From: Phycisphaeraceae bacterium
GTDB lineage: Bacteria; Planctomycetota; Phycisphaerae; Phycisphaerales; Phycisphaeraceae
Direction of reading: 5' to 3'
Length of the DNA: 8,482 nucleotides
Assembly (NCBI GenBank): GCA_020850375.1
Contig: JADZET010000306.1
Span: 1 to 8,482, forward strand
A model generated the notes under the pieces. It was not told where the DNA came from and did no database searches. It worked only from the letters and a program-made list of their open reading frames with translations. A program made the translations under genes and the position numbers. Position 1 is the first letter of the stretch. The number at the start of each line of letters is the position of its first letter. Positions 5,738-8,482 of this stretch are shown piece by piece.

Positions 5738-7336
5738 ATGCGCAGGCTGATCGTTGTCTTGATCGCGTCGGTTGTCTGGTCCGCCCTGTCGGCCGGCTGC
5801 GGCCGATCCGACGCCGCGGAACAGGCCCGTGTCCACGAGGCCGTGGCCCAGGCCACCGCCCTGCTTGATCGCGGCCTCGAGGGCTTCGTCTGGCCCGGGC
5901 ACGAGGGCGCCGACGACCAGACCCTCGCCGCGTACCAGGCCCAGCAGTACCAGAAGGCCATCAGCCTCCTCGATCCCGTGGCCAACCAGGGCAGCCCCGT
6001 CCAGCGAGCGACCGTCAACGGCCTGCTGGCGGACCTCTACGCCGTGACCGCCGGCCGCACCAGCGCCCAGGCCAGCCTCGTCTGGGCGGGCCTGTCCACG
6101 CGGGCCGGGGCGCTGGCGACCTACCTCGACGCCCTGCTCCAGGCCCACACCCAGGCCGGCCAGTTCAGCCAGGATGAATCCGCCCTTCAGTCGAGCCTGC
6201 TGACGATCAGCCGGCAGGTCCGCGACGAACTCGAGGGCATCAAGGCCAAGGCCGCCGAGTTCCAGGCCAAGGTCGACCAGAACCTCCAGCAGGCCCGGAA
6301 GCTCGCCGCCGAGCGCGACGCCCACGCCGCCGAGGCCCAGAAGCTCAGCCAAGAGGCCTTCGTCGACTCGACCCAGCAGCACTTCGACACCGAGGCCAAG
6401 GCCATCGAGGCCCAGCGCGCCGCCGACGCCGCCGCCAACCAGATCGAACGCCTCGAGGCCCAGCGGGCCGTGCTCGACTCCGAGCTGAACATCCTCAAGT
6501 CCCAGATCGCCAGCCTCACCAAGCTCGCCGACGCCGTCGACGCCGAGCGGACCGACTCCGCCCAGCGCGATCAGCAGTCCGCGGCCAAGAAGGACCAGGC
6601 CCTCGACCAGCAGAGCGCCGCCCTCAAAGAGCTTGCGGACCAGTTCCATCAGGTGACGGCCGACTTTGACGCCAACGTCGCCTCCCTGCTGGACCAGGCC
6701 GACGAACAGGCCGACCGGGCGGTGAGCCTGGCCACGGCCGCGACGCGCGGCGGCGTCAACGGCGCCGGCCGCGAGCAGGCCGAGCTGGCGCTGCTCTCAG
6801 CCCGTCTGGCCCAGGCCCGGGCGACGGCCCAGCACGTGATGGTCCTGGGCAACTTCGGCCGGATGCTCCGCCTCATCGCCCAGAACGCCAAGACCCTCGC
6901 GGCCGAGCAGGGCCAGTTCCTCGTCGAGACCGCCGACCGCTTCACCGCCCGGCAGTCCGAGCTGATCATCAAGGCCGAGGCGGACCTGACCGACGCCGTC
7001 ACCCTGGCCAAGGAACTCGCCCAGGACCCCACGTCGCAGACCGGCAAGATGGCCATGAGCCAGCACGCCCTGCTGGCCGAGTGCGCCGACCGCATCGCCA
7101 AGGCCGCTCTGGCCGAACCATCGCAGACGCTCAAGGACCTCGCCGCCCCGCCGGCCGCGCCCGCTCCGGAAGCCGAAACCCCCGCCGCGGAAGAAACCCC
7201 CGTGGAGGAAGCTCCCACCGAGCAAGCTCCCGCCACACCGGAGGGCACCGAGCCCGCGCCGGCCGAGGGCGAGTCAGCCGCGCCGGCTGAGCCCGCACCG
7301 CAAGAGGCCCCGGCAGAAGAAGCTCCTCAGGGCTGA
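5738..7336 (+). CDS. Coiled-coil lipoprotein with Pro/Ala/Glu-rich tail, function unknown
   Basis: A 532-residue predicted lipoprotein. Starting at 5738 gives a short signal peptide, MRRLIVVLIASVVWSALSAG, with Cys21 as the lipidation site; the LSAGC box fits the general lipobox rule. Residues about 25-150 are helical, with AYQAQQYQKAISLLDPVANQ suggesting a TPR-like pair. Residues about 150-325 are Gln, Ala, Glu, Lys-rich with heptad character, a long coiled coil likely to be an elongated periplasmic rod. Residues about 330-465 are further helices. The last roughly 63 residues are a low-complexity tail of Pro, Ala, Glu and Thr with recurring EEAP/PAEE units, probably disordered and acidic. I do not recognise a named family. 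It is the last gene of the same-strand group, 97 bases after the cytochrome-like gene, and is followed by a strong hairpin. Its build resembles the 2418-3773 product (anchor, then coiled coil), but no clear sequence similarity was seen between the two. Confidence 0.92.
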   Translation: MRRLIVVLIASVVWSALSAGCGRSDAAEQARVHEAVAQATALLDRGLEGFVWPGHEGADDQTLAAYQAQQYQKAISLLDPVANQGSPVQRATVNGLLADLYAVTAGRTSAQASLVWAGLSTRAGALATYLDALLQAHTQAGQFSQDESALQSSLLTISRQVRDELEGIKAKAAEFQAKVDQNLQQARKLAAERDAHAAEAQKLSQEAFVDSTQQHFDTEAKAIEAQRAADAAANQIERLEAQRAVLDSELNILKSQIASLTKLADAVDAERTDSAQRDQQSAAKKDQALDQQSAALKELADQFHQVTADFDANVASLLDQADEQADRAVSLATAATRGGVNGAGREQAELALLSARLAQARATAQHVMVLGNFGRMLRLIAQNAKTLAAEQGQFLVETADRFTARQSELIIKAEADLTDAVTLAKELAQDPTSQTGKMAMSQHALLAECADRIAKAALAEPSQTLKDLAAPPAAPAPEAETPAAEETPVEEAPTEQAPATPEGTEPAPAEGESAAPAEPAPQEAPAEEAPQG

Positions 7337-7364
7337 ATCAAGAAATCACCACAATCGCCCAACT

Positions 7365-7389
7365 GAACCCGCTCAGGACGAGCGGGTTC
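7365..7389. terminator. Hairpin terminator between convergent lipoprotein and gyrA genes
   Basis: GAACCCGCTC (7365-7374) and GAGCGGGTTC (7380-7389) form a perfect 10-base-pair stem around a five-base loop (AGGAC). On the plus strand it is followed by TTGATTATT, an AT-rich but interrupted tail, so termination of the lipoprotein transcript is plausible. On the minus strand the sequence after the stem is not T-rich, so action on gyrA is less certain. A second inverted repeat, AATCAAGAA (7336-7344) with TTCTTGATT (7387-7395), overlaps it and touches both stop codons; six of its base pairs can form around the main hairpin. Confidence 0.75.
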
Positions 7390-7393
7390 TTGA

Positions 7394-8482
7394 TTATTCC
7401 TCGTTCTCTTGCTCTTCCTCGACCAGCGCCGCACCAGCGAGCGTGTCGCCCGACGTCAGGTTAATCACCCGCACACCCTGGGCGGCCCGGCCCGTCTGGC
7501 GGACGGTGCCGGCGTTGATCCGCATGATCATCCCGCCGGTCGTGATCAGCACCAGCCCGTGCTCGGGCCTGACCGCGTGCAACGCCACGACGGTCCCGTT
7601 GCGGTCGGACGTGTTGATGTCCCGCCGTCCCTTGCCCCCGCGCGACTGCGGGCGGGCGGGCCCTTCCTCGGGCTGCACCAGATACTCCGGCAGCGGCGTC
7701 CGCTTGCCGTAGCCGTTGGCCGTCACGGTCAAGAGATCCCGCTGGTCGTCGGCCTCGACACGCACCAGGCCGACCACGCAGTCATCCTCAGCCAGATCAA
7801 TGCCCTTGACGCCGCTGGCGGCGCGCCCCATCGCCCGCGCGTCATCCTCGTGGAAGCGGATCGACATGCCCTGCCTCGTGCCGAGAAGGAGGTGATCCCC
7901 CCCGCTGGTCCACGCCACGCCGATCAGCGCGTCGCCCTCGCGCAGGCTGATGGCGATGATGCCGGCCCGGTTGACGTTGCGATAGTCCTTGAGCGCCGTG
8001 CGCTTGATCAATCCCTGGGCCGTGGCGAAGCAGAGGAACAGCTCCTGCCGCTCGAAATCCTCGATGGGCATGAAGGTGCAGACCCGTTCCTCCGGCCGCA
8101 GGTCCAGCAGGTTCACGATCGCCCGCCCCCGGCTCGTCCGCGCGGCCTCGGGGATCTCGTAGACCTTCATCCTGAACACCCGGCCCGTGTTGGTAAAGCA
8201 CAAGAGGTCATCGTGCGTCGACGCCACGAAGACGTGCTCGGTGAAGTCGCCGTCCTTGACGTCGGCCGCGATCACCCCCTTGCCCGCCCGGCCCTGTGTG
8301 CGGTACTCCTCGACGGGCAGGCGCTTGACGTACCCTTGGTGGGTGATGGTCACCACCACCTGCTCGACGGGCGTCAGGTCCGCGAGGTTCAGGTCCTCCG
8401 CCTCCTCGCTGAACTGCGTGCGGCGGGGGTCGGCGTACTTGGCCTTGAGCTCGCGCGTCTCGTCCTTGATGATCTCAAACAC
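7394..8482 (-). CDS. gyrA: DNA gyrase subunit A, C-terminal part (5'-truncated by window edge)
   Basis: The DNA-wrapping half of the GyrA subunit of the type II topoisomerase that introduces negative supercoils. The frame is open at the right edge (GTG at 8482-8480 encodes an internal Val) and ends at TAA 7396-7394, giving 362 visible residues. Residues 1-35 are the end of the breakage-reunion part. Residues about 38-353 give six repeats with the beta-pinwheel pattern (for example THQGYVKRLPVEEY, FTNTGRVFRMKVYEI, TAQGLIKRTALKDY, TRQGMSIRF, TANGYGKRTPLPEY, TTGGMIMRI). The GyrA-box position in blade 1 reads QGRAGKG (8276-8296) against the usual QRRGGKG, and blade 5 has QSRGGKG (7628-7648). The protein ends in an acidic tail (EEEQENEE). 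Presence of box motifs argues for GyrA rather than ParC. The gene is transcribed towards the lipoprotein gene, ending 57 bases from it. Confidence 0.97.
   Translation of the reverse strand: MFEIIKDETRELKAKYADPRRTQFSEEAEDLNLADLTPVEQVVVTITHQGYVKRLPVEEYRTQGRAGKGVIAADVKDGDFTEHVFVASTHDDLLCFTNTGRVFRMKVYEIPEAARTSRGRAIVNLLDLRPEERVCTFMPIEDFERQELFLCFATAQGLIKRTALKDYRNVNRAGIIAISLREGDALIGVAWTSGGDHLLLGTRQGMSIRFHEDDARAMGRAASGVKGIDLAEDDCVVGLVRVEADDQRDLLTVTANGYGKRTPLPEYLVQPEEGPARPQSRGGKGRRDINTSDRNGTVVALHAVRPEHGLVLITTGGMIMRINAGTVRQTGRAAQGVRVINLTSGDTLAGAALVEEEQENEE

Noticed and set aside
5684..6649. 321-codon open frame on the minus strand opposite the lipoprotein gene
   Set aside because: Mostly Gly, Leu and Val, a mirror of Ala/Gln/Glu codons on the plus strand.

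Overview
The window is GC-rich bacterial DNA, densely coding, and most likely from a planctomycete; I lean towards the Phycisphaerae. The grounds are the base composition, a secreted protein that ends in a planctomycete-type cytochrome c module, the small SH3/Sm-like front domain that planctomycete envelope proteins often carry, and several long coiled-coil envelope proteins of a kind common in that phylum. No rRNA, tRNA, CRISPR array, insertion sequence or phage gene was seen.

Layout. Positions 1-1667 (+) hold the 3' part of a DsbD-type transmembrane thiol:disulfide interchange protein that runs off the left edge. A small RidA/YjgF-superfamily enzyme follows (1720-2181, +). After a 236-base leader with a candidate promoter come four genes on the same strand, separated by gaps of 81 to 127 bases. 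They are a membrane-anchored coiled-coil protein ending in a BRCT-like domain (2418-3773), a stand-alone CheY-like receiver (3901-4308), a secreted protein with a CX4CH haem-type motif (4390-5640), and a coiled-coil lipoprotein with a Pro/Ala/Glu-rich tail (5738-7336). A strong hairpin at 7365-7389 separates the lipoprotein gene from the convergent 3' part of gyrA (7394-8482, -), which runs off the right edge.

How the genes may work together. dsbD and gyrA are ordinary housekeeping genes. DsbD would deliver reducing power to the periplasm, where it could keep the cysteines of c-type cytochromes such as the 4390-5640 product reduced for haem attachment. The four middle genes look like one envelope-directed group: three predicted exported or anchored proteins plus a soluble receiver. 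Their joint function is unknown and any common pathway is inference. The most unusual items are the BRCT-like fold predicted outside the cytoplasm, the CX4CH cytochrome-like module behind an SH3-like and helical front, and a cluster of TTCCGGGGGT repeats confined to the first 1.7 kb, which includes a 14-base exact inverted repeat.
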